Of a DNA stretch of 64,000 bases, positions 17,035 through 25,496 are shown piece after piece. Source of the stretch: JAJEBT01 sp965221485 (GTDB lineage: Bacteria; Pseudomonadota; Alphaproteobacteria; MPNO01; UBA830); NCBI GenBank assembly GCA_965221485.1, contig OZ244893.1, positions 4,278,001 to 4,342,000 of the forward strand, in the 5' to 3' direction. The translations under genes were made by a program, and so were the position numbers. Numbering within the stretch: the first letter of the stretch is position 1; every line of letters begins with the position of its first letter. Under the pieces are notes generated by a model. The model worked only from the letters and a program-made list of their open reading frames with translations. It ran no database searches and was not told where the DNA came from.

Positions 17035-18267
17035 ATGATGGACGATGTTCCCACATTCGTGACCCACCTGGAGTGCAGCCTGACGGGTGAGCGGTATGAG
17101 GCGGACCGTGTGCATAATCTGTCGCGGGTCGGAAGGCCGCTTCTTGTCCGTTATGATCTCGACGCGCTTTCGCACGCCATCAGCAAGGAGACACTCACCC
17201 GCCGTACCCCCGAAATCTGGCGGTACCGCGAATTTCTGCCGATTCGCCGATCAGAAAATATTGTCCGTCTGGGGGAAATCATGACACCGCTGATCGAGTT
17301 GCCACGGATCGCGAACCAACTGTCGGCACAAGAGATTCTCGTCAAGGACGAGGGACGGTTGCCCACCGGATCGTTCAAGGCCCGCGGCCTGGCACTTGCG
17401 GTCTCGATGGCCAAGGAACTCGGCATCACGCGCATGGCGATGCCGACCAATGGTAATGCGGGGGCGGCGCTTTCCGCCTACTGCAGCCGTGCGGGACTGG
17501 AGGCCTTTGTTTTTTGTCCTGATGACACGCCTCCAATCAATGTGAGTGAGATCGCATTGCAAGGTGCGAAAACCTGGCTTGCCAACGGTCTTATTGACGA
17601 TTGCGGTCGGATTGTCGGGGGCGGAGCCGAGGAAATGGGATGGTTCGACACCTCGACGCTGAAGGAACCGTACCGGATTGAAGGCAAGAAGACGATGGGG
17701 CTGGAGCTTGCCGAGCAACTCGGTTGGGAACTGCCCGATGTGATCTTCTATCCGACGGGGGGTGGGACTGGCCTGATCGGCATGTGGAAGGCCTTTGACG
17801 AACTCTCTCGAATCGGTTGGATCGGAGAGAAGAGACCGCGGATGGTCGCTGTTCAGGCTGCGGGTTGTGCGCCCGTCGTGCGCGCTTTCGAGGCGGGTGA
17901 GGAATTTGCCTCCCGTTGGGAGGGTGCGGCAACCTATGCAGCAGGAATCCGGGTGCCGGCAGCCATAGGAGATTTTCTGATTCTTCGCGCAATTCGCGCT
18001 TCCGGTGGTTTCGCTGCCGCGGTTGATGATGAGGAGATTGCCGACGCCCTGGCCGAAGTCGCGAAGACTGAAGGCCTGATGATGTGTCCCGAAGGAGCAG
18101 CAACTTATGCTGCCTACAAGCAGGCACTGTCCGAGGGAAGGGTTGCGCCAGACGAACGTGTCGTGCTGTTCAACTGTGCCACTGGCCTCAAGTATCCACT
18201 ACCGGAGGCCGGTCGCCATCTGGATCTTGCCCGGTCCGTTGACTACGCATCTCTCGACCCGGCGTGA
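17035..18267 (+). CDS. Threonine-synthase-like PLP enzyme
   Basis: A 410-residue fold-type II PLP enzyme. K115 in PTGSFKARG would bind the cofactor, and the phosphate-binding loop is PTGGGTGLIGMW. It starts with a zinc-finger-like region in place of the longer N-terminal domain of true ThrC. A housekeeping threonine synthase would normally sit with hom or thrB. Here it is inside a catabolic block, so it may act as a threonine or hydroxyamino-acid lyase/dehydratase. I chose ATG 17035, with GGAGAG upstream; ATG 17038 is equivalent. The gene is divergent from the beta-hydroxyacid dehydrogenase. Confidence 0.82.
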   Translation: MMDDVPTFVTHLECSLTGERYEADRVHNLSRVGRPLLVRYDLDALSHAISKETLTRRTPEIWRYREFLPIRRSENIVRLGEIMTPLIELPRIANQLSAQEILVKDEGRLPTGSFKARGLALAVSMAKELGITRMAMPTNGNAGAALSAYCSRAGLEAFVFCPDDTPPINVSEIALQGAKTWLANGLIDDCGRIVGGGAEEMGWFDTSTLKEPYRIEGKKTMGLELAEQLGWELPDVIFYPTGGGTGLIGMWKAFDELSRIGWIGEKRPRMVAVQAAGCAPVVRAFEAGEEFASRWEGAATYAAGIRVPAAIGDFLILRAIRASGGFAAAVDDEEIADALAEVAKTEGLMMCPEGAATYAAYKQALSEGRVAPDERVVLFNCATGLKYPLPEAGRHLDLARSVDYASLDPA

Positions 18268-18339
18268 GCCTGCTGCTGCGTTGCGCCGTCGCGCCAATCA
18301 TGATCACATGTAACGAGAGGAAATCCGGGGAGTGACGTT

Positions 18340-19350
18340 ATGAGGCTCGTGCGTTACAGACAGAGGGGTTTATCGTCGGCCGCGGGCCGGCCAGGTGTCT
18401 TGCTGGACGGCAATCTGATCGGAGATCTGAGAGCCGGGTACGCCGCCTATCTGATCAATGAGAAAAACGACCCTCAGGGCCGCGAAATCGCGGAACTCCG
18501 TTTTCCCGGCAACTGGACGGAGCATCTTGCGATTGGGGCCGCCGGGCGTGACGCGCTCGATGCTGCCGTCGATTGGCTGTCCGATCGCGCCAGTGACAAC
18601 CACGATGCGCGGGGCCCTGTCGGGGAGCTGCTTTTCGCGTCGCTCGCCGAGGTCAGACTGGATGCCCCACTTGTACCGAAGAAAATCATTGCGGTCGGGC
18701 GAAACTATCTCGCCCATCTCAACGAGGCAGGCACGCAGTTGCCCATGTCGATTCCGTCATCCTGGATCAAGGCGACCTCGTCTCTGACCGGGCCTTTTGA
18801 CGATGTGATCAAGCCGACTGTGGTCGAACAACTCGACTACGAGACCGAACTCACTCTGGTCATCGGGGAACATTGCCGTGACGTACCAGAAGATCGTGCT
18901 TACGACGTAATTGCCGGTTACACCGTTCTGAACGACATTTCCGCCCGAGATATCGTTCGCCGTGAACGGGCTGAAGGCAATCAGATGCTGGGCAAGATGT
19001 TCGATGGCTTTGCGCCGGTTGGTCCCTGGATCGTAACTCGTGACGAGATCTCTGATCCAATGGATCTTGCCATTCGGACGCGTATCAACGGCGAAACCCG
19101 CCAGGACAGCCGCACGGCGCGGATGATCTGGTCAATTCCGAAGCTGGTGGCGTTCCTGTCGCAAATGACGCTCGAACCCGGCGATCTGATCAGCACCGGT
19201 ACACCCGAAGGGGTTGCGATGGGGCACAAGGAGGGGCCGTCCTGGTTTCTCAAGGACGGAGACGTGATCGAATCCGAAGTCGAGGGTGTGGGTGTCATGC
19301 GCAATCGCGTTGTTCAGGAACCCGCAAAGGAAGGCAGCTGGAAATGGTAG
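18340..19350 (+). CDS. Fumarylacetoacetate hydrolase family protein
   Basis: A 336-residue FAH-fold hydrolase. The metal ligands are complete: two Glu in LDYETELTLVIGE and the Asp in VLNDISARD. The C-terminal STGTPEGVAMG and EVEGVGVMRN loops are canonical. It lies 72 bases after the PLP enzyme, and its stop overlaps the next start (ATGGTAG at 19344-19350), so the genes are co-transcribed. With two more FAH-fold genes at 10.8-12.8 kb, it suggests breakdown of an acylpyruvate-like intermediate. Confidence 0.9.
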   Translation: MRLVRYRQRGLSSAAGRPGVLLDGNLIGDLRAGYAAYLINEKNDPQGREIAELRFPGNWTEHLAIGAAGRDALDAAVDWLSDRASDNHDARGPVGELLFASLAEVRLDAPLVPKKIIAVGRNYLAHLNEAGTQLPMSIPSSWIKATSSLTGPFDDVIKPTVVEQLDYETELTLVIGEHCRDVPEDRAYDVIAGYTVLNDISARDIVRRERAEGNQMLGKMFDGFAPVGPWIVTRDEISDPMDLAIRTRINGETRQDSRTARMIWSIPKLVAFLSQMTLEPGDLISTGTPEGVAMGHKEGPSWFLKDGDVIESEVEGVGVMRNRVVQEPAKEGSWKW

Positions 19351-20645
19351 CCGATCCCAGATTCATTCCCCGCGACGGGCGCACGGCAAATCCGCACAAC
19401 GCTCTTACGCTTTCGGAACGCGACCGTCGATGGAACGCCACCCGTGCCGCCATGGAAGAACGCGGTATTGATTGCCTGTTCATCGTTGGCAAGGGCTGGA
19501 ACGAGGTGGGCAATTGTCGCTGGCTTGATAACAACGACCATATCGAGCGTCACTTGATCTTTCCCTCAAGGGGTAACCCGGTGCTGCTCTGGTTGCTCGA
19601 CAATTGGGGCAAGTGGTATCTGGAGAATGGCTGGGAAGGCGTTGAGTTTCGTGCGACCCATGGCAATACGACTCCGGTCGCAGCTGAGACGATCATCGAC
19701 CTTGGCTACGGCAGCGGCACCATCGGTGTCGTGGGACTTGTTGGTAGTGGCTTTAATCCGGAAGGCTCGATTCCGTATATGAGCTATCAGGCTCTCAAGG
19801 CGTTCCTGCCGGATGCAACTTTCAGGGATGCTTCGGACCTGATGATGCGGCTTCGCATGATCAAGAGCTCCGAGGAGATTGCCTTCATAGAGAAGGCTTC
19901 AGAAATTGCCAATGTCGAGATCGATGCCGTCATGGCGCATGCGAGACCCGGAATTCGGGAATCGGAGTTGATCGCAGAGGTCATGTATGCCTCGCTGAAG
20001 GCCGGCAACGAAGTTGGGCGTGACCACTTCACCATCCTGTGCTCCGGCAATGAAGGTTATCCAGTCAATCGTCGGATGACTGACAGGATCATTCGCACAG
20101 GCGATGTCGTTCACGTCGGTCACTATACCCGCTTCGGCGGTTACTGGAGCCACCCGCATATCGCGGTATCTCTTGGTCCACTAGATGAGGAGTACAAACC
20201 GATGCGCGACGCGGTACGCGACGCGACTGATCGCGCGATGGCGCTGCTAAAGCCCGGAACCCCGTGGTCCGAACTCGATATCGAGGTCGACAAACCGATC
20301 GTTTCCAGAGGCTATTATCACGAGATCCCGCAGATTCATTGTGTGGGCCTTGACGGCGTCGAAGGCCCGGCGACGGCGCTGGTAAGGGGAGATGTACCCA
20401 ACCATGCGCCGTGGCGAAGGCCCATGACCAACCGGTCGGTAGCTGATCTGGAAGAATTCGGCAAACTGACGGTTGACCGCAAGCCGCCGAGAGATTTGAC
20501 GGTGCAGGCGGGTATGGCAGTTGCCGTCGAGGTCAAGGCAGCCAAGGATGATCGTATTTATGTCGAATTTGGTCCGCAGGTCGTGATTGAGGAGGAAGGA
20601 CCGCGGATCCTCACCCCGGATGCGATGGATCTGATCGAGCTTTAG
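19344..20645 (+). CDS. M24-family (creatinase / Xaa-Pro aminopeptidase fold) protein lacking metal ligands
   Basis: A 433-residue protein with the creatinase N-terminal domain followed by a pita-bread domain. Classic M24 peptidases bind two metals with Asp, Asp, His, Glu and Glu. Here the metal segment reads GDVVHVGHYTRFGGYWSHPHIA (residues 253-274). Gly259 and His270 stand where the two Asp would be, so no dinuclear site can form. Creatinase itself is a metal-free member, so a C-N hydrolase of the creatinase kind is more likely than a peptidase. The start ATG overlaps the FAH gene stop; the ABC ATPase follows after 7 bases. Confidence 0.8.
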   Translation: MVADPRFIPRDGRTANPHNALTLSERDRRWNATRAAMEERGIDCLFIVGKGWNEVGNCRWLDNNDHIERHLIFPSRGNPVLLWLLDNWGKWYLENGWEGVEFRATHGNTTPVAAETIIDLGYGSGTIGVVGLVGSGFNPEGSIPYMSYQALKAFLPDATFRDASDLMMRLRMIKSSEEIAFIEKASEIANVEIDAVMAHARPGIRESELIAEVMYASLKAGNEVGRDHFTILCSGNEGYPVNRRMTDRIIRTGDVVHVGHYTRFGGYWSHPHIAVSLGPLDEEYKPMRDAVRDATDRAMALLKPGTPWSELDIEVDKPIVSRGYYHEIPQIHCVGLDGVEGPATALVRGDVPNHAPWRRPMTNRSVADLEEFGKLTVDRKPPRDLTVQAGMAVAVEVKAAKDDRIYVEFGPQVVIEEEGPRILTPDAMDLIEL

Positions 20646-20652
20646 GCCGGCT

Positions 20653-21444
20653 ATGGGAATCGCAATTGACTCGGTGATCCATGAGTACCGTCCGGCCCGT
20701 GGTCGTTCAGTCCTCGCGCTGGATCGCATCTCGCTTGAAATCGGTGATCAGGAATTCCTGGCCCTGCTTGGCCCCAGCGGCTGCGGGAAGAGCACATTGC
20801 TTTACCTGTTGGGCGGATTTCTTCCTCTGCAAGACGGGACAATTTCTGTCAATGGCAAGGAAGTTACCGGTCCCGGAGCGGATCGTGGCATCGTCTTCCA
20901 GCACTTTGCACTGTTTCCCTGGAAAACCGTTCGGGACAACGTGCTTTACGGGCTGGAGAAGCAACGTCTGGCACGGGACGAGCGCATGAGGATCGCCCAG
21001 GAATATATTGATCTTGTTCATCTGACAGGCTTTGAGGATGCATTTCCTTCCCAGCTTTCTGGCGGCATGAAGCAACGGGTTGCGATCGCCCGAACGCTGG
21101 CAATCGACCCCGATATCCTGTTGATGGATGAGCCGTTCGGTGCGCTTGACGCGCAAACCCGACACATCATGCAGGAGGAATTGCTGGCGATCTGGAAGCG
21201 GTCACCCAAGACCGTCGTCTTTGTGACTCATGACGTTCGCGAAGCGGTGCTGCTTGCAGACCGGGTCGCGGTCATGACTGCGCGCCCCGGGCAGATCAAG
21301 GAGATTGTCGATACGCGCTTCGATCGAACCGATCTGGGCGCATTGTCCAAGGACACCCGATTTCTGGATCGGGTTGACGGTATCTGGCAACTTGTTCGCG
21401 AGGAAGCGCTTGCCGCGGCTGATATCTCGGGTTCGGTCGGATAA
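20653..21444 (+). CDS. ABC transporter ATP-binding protein (SsuB/TauB type)
   Basis: A 263-residue ATPase with Walker A GPSGCGKST (residues 40-48), signature LSGGMKQR (135-142) and Walker B ILLMDE (155-160). The class is that of sulfonate/nitrate/taurine importers. It matches the binding protein and two permeases at 12.9-16.0 kb, separated from them by the degradation genes, so the set is one transport-and-degradation unit. The TAA stop (21442-21444) lies 2 bases before the target TA of an IS630 insertion. Before that insertion it would have ended one base from the VOC gene on the other strand. Confidence 0.92.
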   Translation: MGIAIDSVIHEYRPARGRSVLALDRISLEIGDQEFLALLGPSGCGKSTLLYLLGGFLPLQDGTISVNGKEVTGPGADRGIVFQHFALFPWKTVRDNVLYGLEKQRLARDERMRIAQEYIDLVHLTGFEDAFPSQLSGGMKQRVAIARTLAIDPDILLMDEPFGALDAQTRHIMQEELLAIWKRSPKTVVFVTHDVREAVLLADRVAVMTARPGQIKEIVDTRFDRTDLGALSKDTRFLDRVDGIWQLVREEALAAADISGSVG

Positions 21445-21448
21445 CCTA

Positions 21449-21459
21449 GTGGATTGATT
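21449..21459 (+). repeat. Left terminal inverted repeat of the IS630 element
   Basis: GTGGATTGATT, preceded by the target TA at 21447-21448. It is identical to the reverse complement of 22586-22596. Confidence 0.9.
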
Positions 21460-21516
21460 TATTCAGGTGATTCCGTTATTGGATATCGTTGAGGGATTAT
21501 AGAGGGGGGCTGAGCT

Positions 21517-22599
21517 ATGCGCACGGGTGTTTCCTTCACCGTGGGGCCCAAGGACCGTCGGCGTCTGGAGGCGATTGTCCGGGATCCGAAGAGCGCGCAG
21601 AAGCATGTGTGGCGGGCACGGATCATCCTTTTGAGCGCGGATGGCAAGGGCACCCATGCCATCATGTCTGCGAGCGGGAAGTCGAAGGTTTGCGTGTGGC
21701 GCTGGCAGGAGCGGTTCATGGAGGAGGGTGTTGACGGGCTTTTGCGGGACAAGACGCGTCCGCCGGGCAAGCCGCCGCTGTCGCCGGAGCGGATTGCCGA
21801 GATTGTGCGTCTGACACAAACGCCGCCGCCGCATGAGGCGACACACTGGACGCTGCGGGCGATGGCGCAGCGGGTTGGGGTGGCAGCTTCGACGGTTCAC
21901 GCGATCTGGCAGGCGCACGGCCTGACGCCGCATCGCTGGCGTCAGTTCAAACTGTCGCGTGATCCGGCGTTCGTCGAGAAGCTGACGGACATCGTCGGGC
22001 TCTATGTCGCCCCGCCGGCGCATGCGGCAGTGCTGTCGATCGACGAGAAGTCGCAAATTCAGGCCCTCGACCGGACCCAGCCCGGCCTGCCGATGAAGAA
22101 AGGCCGCTGTGCCACCATGACCCATGATTACAAGCGTCATGGCACAACAACCCTGTTCGCCGCCCTCAATGTCCTCGACGGAACGGTGATTTCCCAGCAC
22201 AGCTCCCGACACCGGCACGAAGAGTTCATTACCTTTCTCAATCGCATCGATCGCACGGTGGAAGCCGGCAAGCCAATCCATGCCATCCTCGACAACTATG
22301 CCACCCACAAACACAAGGCGGTCCGGGCCTGGCTCGAAAAACATCCGCGCTGGACCTTCCACTTCACGCCAACATCCTGTTCGTGGCTCAATGCGGTGGA
22401 AGGCTTCTTCGCCAAGCTCACGCGGCGACGCCTCAAACATGGCGTCTTTCGCTCCGTCGGCGAACTCCGCGACGCCATCCAAAACTTCATCGACGAACAC
22501 AACGCCACCGAAAACAAACCCTTCGTCTGGACCGCAGACCCGAAAGATATCATCGCTGCAAGAAATCGCGGGTTTCAAAAGTTGGAATCAATCCACTAG
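21517..22599 (+). CDS. IS630-family DDE transposase
   Basis: A 360-residue transposase. An N-terminal helix-turn-helix region (about residues 25-140) recognises the ends. The catalytic triad is D176 (LSIDEKSQ), D259 (AILDNYATH) and E295 (WLNAVEGFF), the spacing expected for IS630. The last codon CAC is the end of the right inverted repeat. The stop TAG is made of the TA target duplication plus the flanking host G. The gene is complete in one frame, unlike many family members that need frameshifting. Confidence 0.95.
   Translation: MRTGVSFTVGPKDRRRLEAIVRDPKSAQKHVWRARIILLSADGKGTHAIMSASGKSKVCVWRWQERFMEEGVDGLLRDKTRPPGKPPLSPERIAEIVRLTQTPPPHEATHWTLRAMAQRVGVAASTVHAIWQAHGLTPHRWRQFKLSRDPAFVEKLTDIVGLYVAPPAHAAVLSIDEKSQIQALDRTQPGLPMKKGRCATMTHDYKRHGTTTLFAALNVLDGTVISQHSSRHRHEEFITFLNRIDRTVEAGKPIHAILDNYATHKHKAVRAWLEKHPRWTFHFTPTSCSWLNAVEGFFAKLTRRRLKHGVFRSVGELRDAIQNFIDEHNATENKPFVWTADPKDIIAARNRGFQKLESIH
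22586..22596 (+). repeat. Right terminal inverted repeat of the IS630 element
   Basis: AATCAATCCAC, followed by the TA duplication at 22597-22598. It also encodes the last codons of the transposase, and its final C completes the stop codon of the VOC gene on the other strand. Confidence 0.9.
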
Positions 22600-23249
22600 A
22601 GAATTCCCTCACGGACCATCCGGCGGACTTCCTCCCGGTCCAGCAGAATCGACTCAGACATGCCTGACTCGTAGAGCGCGACCAATTTGTCCGGGTCGAA
22701 GTTCCCTTCGCTCATAGGACCGAATTCGTCGGTAAACTGGTAATAGCGCTTGTAGGTCTGTGTCTCGAGGCTGGAATAGTTGTCCAGCATGGTTTCCACT
22801 TCGTTGCCATCGGGATCCTTGTAATAAAAGGAAGTCGAGTTGCCGTGATTGACAGTCCAGTGGGGTGGTGGGTAGCCCCACGCTTTCATCTTCTTGTAGA
22901 CATAAATCAACTCGCCCAGGCTGGCATAACAGAAGGCGAGGTGGGAGACTCCGACCTTCTTCTCGGGTCTGGTCCCCCATCCCGGCTTCTTGATAATGAC
23001 GACCCGGTGATCATGATCGTCATATGTGAGAAACGTAAGAGGAGGGCCAAGTTCCTCGTTGACCGCAACGATCTCTGCGTTGAAGAGCCGCTGGTAAAAA
23101 GTGACCATCGCATCATAGTTTTCGTCGGAAAAGATATGCAGATGATGCATCCGGTTCGGCGACGGCATTGATGTGACGGTGCCGGGCGGATCACTCCGCA
23201 TCGGATTGACGCTTTTCGGGACGTAACGCTCGCGTAACGTGGTCGCCAT
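22596..23249 (-). CDS. VOC-family protein, extradiol-dioxygenase-like
   Basis: A 217-residue protein with one vicinal-oxygen-chelate module. The likely metal ligands are His36 or His38 (MHHLHIF), H103 (GVSHLAF) and E152 (DPDGNEVETM). This His-His-Glu set is used by iron or manganese type I extradiol dioxygenases and by glyoxalase relatives. A GGGAGG site precedes ATG 23247-23249. Its TAG stop lies on the CTAG where the IS630 element landed, and the insertion rebuilt it exactly. The extra C-terminal 60 residues (KRYYQF ... REGIL) are unusual. Ring cleavage is possible but unproven. Confidence 0.82.
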   Translation of the reverse strand: MATTLRERYVPKSVNPMRSDPPGTVTSMPSPNRMHHLHIFSDENYDAMVTFYQRLFNAEIVAVNEELGPPLTFLTYDDHDHRVVIIKKPGWGTRPEKKVGVSHLAFCYASLGELIYVYKKMKAWGYPPPHWTVNHGNSTSFYYKDPDGNEVETMLDNYSSLETQTYKRYYQFTDEFGPMSEGNFDPDKLVALYESGMSESILLDREEVRRMVREGIL

Positions 23250-24798
23250 GAGAACCTCCCAAGCTTGCCGATTGGCCGATGTTTGACGAGGGAGTCCAGA
23301 TTGTCAAGAACGAGATCAGAACTGGTCTTGTCAGCAAACGGTGCCGGCCTCAATCGCGTATCCAGTTTGTTGAAGCGATGGCAGCCCGGGATGTTTTCAA
23401 GGATCTGGTTCCCGCCTCCCCACAGGGGACCCGGTTGTGTTCATCGCCTCCCGTACGGCACCGTCTACTGGAACATCATTGCCCTGAAGAAGGTCAACTT
23501 GAGCTCGCCGTCGGTGTTTCGCCAGCAGCTTGGGCCCGAAACGTCCGCTTCAGACGGCCCGACAGACCGGTTTCGGGCCACCGAATTACCTTCCCTCCGG
23601 GATCTCCTTTCCCGGATGTTTCGGTGACGGCGCGCGTTCCTGATTGGGCCTGATCAGGATTCCCTGACTCGTTGTCTTACCCTTGGGATCTCCGGTTGCA
23701 AGACAATCGAGATTTCCGGAATTGGGCTCTGCAGCTGGAAAGCGGTGCTTCGCTGCCATAAAGGAATAAAGCGGTGTCCAGGGCAGAAGGCAAAACATGA
23801 ATTAAGGCCCGATGGGAATGCCAGTGGAGAGTAATGGCTTTCCCCCCCAAACTGACTTCCAGATGTTGTCGAGGACCGTTGGCAACCTGATGCTATACCC
23901 GGTGGCTGGCGAATATGGTTGCCGACGGACTCGGGCAACTGGCAACAGCCGCTTGTCAAGCAAAGCGATTATTTCGAACTCACGGAAACGATGGAAGTCG
24001 TGTTCGGATGCTCGTTTCACCCAGTCCGGAACGATCTGCCGAAGCAAGGCATCCATCATGGACTGTTCGATCCCGGGTTCACCGGGGATGCGCGCGAGAC
24101 GATGACGTCCTATTTCATGTTCGGAAGGCGGGGCGACGAGGATGAGCTGTCAGAGGGACAGCGGTTTCAGATATCGCTGCCGACGCCGGCTGCGGCCGTA
24201 CCCCAGAACTTCGGAGCATTATCGCCAGTACTTGCGGGACCGGCACACCAGAGAGCCATTCTGAGTAAGATCGAACAATTCGTGGGACATATTCCGCTCG
24301 AAGAAAGCCGTTCAATGGGATGTGACCCACGCGAACCTTACGGCCGTAAGTGCGTGCAAGCAGTGTCACGATGAACAGATCGGTTACGCTTTGGAACGGC
24401 GGTCGCATAGCCTGGCGGTTGGCGCTCAGGACTTTATGCACGAGTTCCATCTTTGCCAGGATGATCCTGGCTACAAGTTTATCAAGTCCCCCGACCTCCA
24501 CGCATGTGCTACTTTTGAGAACGGACTTTGTGCGAAGGTGGCGAGGTGGATACACTGGATTCGCATGCCTGGTCCCGACGACTGGACCGTTGAGATCGGT
24601 TTCTTGTCCCTCGGGACATCTGGCTCACGCCCGAAACGAACCTTTATTTCGGGCCGGGTATCACACTGACGGCCTTGCGGGCGGGCGACGTTGCGACTGG
24701 GTGTCTTCATTATCTGCGCAAGGAGACGGCCCGGCTTTGGGTGGCGCTCGAAGCGGACGATGCGCTGCGGCATTGAAGATTGGAAAAGGAGTTCGGTC
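23250..24798. pseudogene. 1.5 kb decayed coding region
   Basis: No intact gene lies here, but coding-like pieces change frame along the plus strand. One frame (from 23919) has GNWQQPLVKQSDYFELTE and HPVRNDLPKQG. A second (from 24322) has SACKQCHDEQIGYALERR and ARWIHWIRMPGPDDWTVE. A third ends at TGA 24774-24776 with DIWLTPETNLYFGPG and KETARLWVALEADDALRH. The pieces are in one direction and could be one frameshifted gene. I cannot name the family. Damage, rather than never coding, is the better reading. Confidence 0.4.
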
Positions 24799-25371
24799 AT
24801 GACCCTGCATCCCAAGGATCCGAACCAACCCCCCGTATATGGTCTCGACCATTCCGCATATCGATGCCGTGACGCGGAAGAGACCCGCGCCTTCTATGAA
24901 GACTTACTGGGATTTCCTCTCTCCCAGGCGCTCCATATCGACCGTCACCCGACCACGGGCGAGCCGGTGAACTACATTCACATCTTCTTCGATATCGGAA
25001 GCGGCGATCCGGACCAGCCCAGCTACATCGCCTTCTTCGATGTTGTTGACAACCCCGGGGACGATCCCGATGAGCTCTTCAGGACAAGATGGGGCATGGA
25101 TCTCCATTTTGCGATGCGTGTGGCTGACCACGCGGCGCTTGTTGCCTGGAAACAACGCCTGGAGACGAAGGGCGTCACGGTGGAAGGTCCTGTCGATCAC
25201 GGCATGTTCCGCTCGATCTATTTTCATGATCCCAATGGCTATCGGCTTGAATTCGCTTCCACCGAAGCGCGCGAAAAACAGATATTCGCCGATCACGCTG
25301 TCAAGGCCCGGGAACTCGTGAAGAACTGGAATACGTGGAAATCTTCCAGAGAAACCATCGCCGCCAAGTAA
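24799..25371 (+). CDS. VOC-family protein (glyoxalase/bleomycin-resistance fold)
   Basis: A 190-residue protein with a complete VOC metal set: H18 (GLDHSAYR), H103 (MDLHFAMRV) and E151 (DPNGYRLEF). Aromatic-degradation clusters often hold such proteins as ring-cleavage enzymes or as lyases for the products. ATG 24799 follows an AAGGAG site. An alpha/beta hydrolase gene starts 125 bases downstream, so an extradiol dioxygenase plus C-C hydrolase pairing is conceivable. The degree of similarity to known enzymes cannot be judged here. Confidence 0.85.
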   Translation: MTLHPKDPNQPPVYGLDHSAYRCRDAEETRAFYEDLLGFPLSQALHIDRHPTTGEPVNYIHIFFDIGSGDPDQPSYIAFFDVVDNPGDDPDELFRTRWGMDLHFAMRVADHAALVAWKQRLETKGVTVEGPVDHGMFRSIYFHDPNGYRLEFASTEAREKQIFADHAVKARELVKNWNTWKSSRETIAAK

Positions 25372-25496
25372 CAATAAAGGACCTTGCGCAGGCAGGCCTC
25401 TGCATTCACGGAATCTTGCGCTTTCCCCCGGAACAGTGTGATGCTGGTGGCCTCCCAGAACCACTACGGGATGCAGCACCAAGGAGCAGAAAGGAC

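Larger units (their letters stand above)
21449..22596 (+). mobile_element. Complete IS630-family insertion sequence (1148 bp)
   Basis: The element carries one transposase gene and ends in perfect 11-base inverted repeats, GTGGATTGATT (21449-21459) and AATCAATCCAC (22586-22596). Each is flanked by the TA target duplication (21447-21448 and 22597-22598). The outer bases are C and G, so the target was CTAG, the preferred site of IS630-family elements. The ends and the reading frame are intact, so it could still be active. Its insertion separated the ABC ATPase from the VOC gene without damaging either. Confidence 0.92.
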
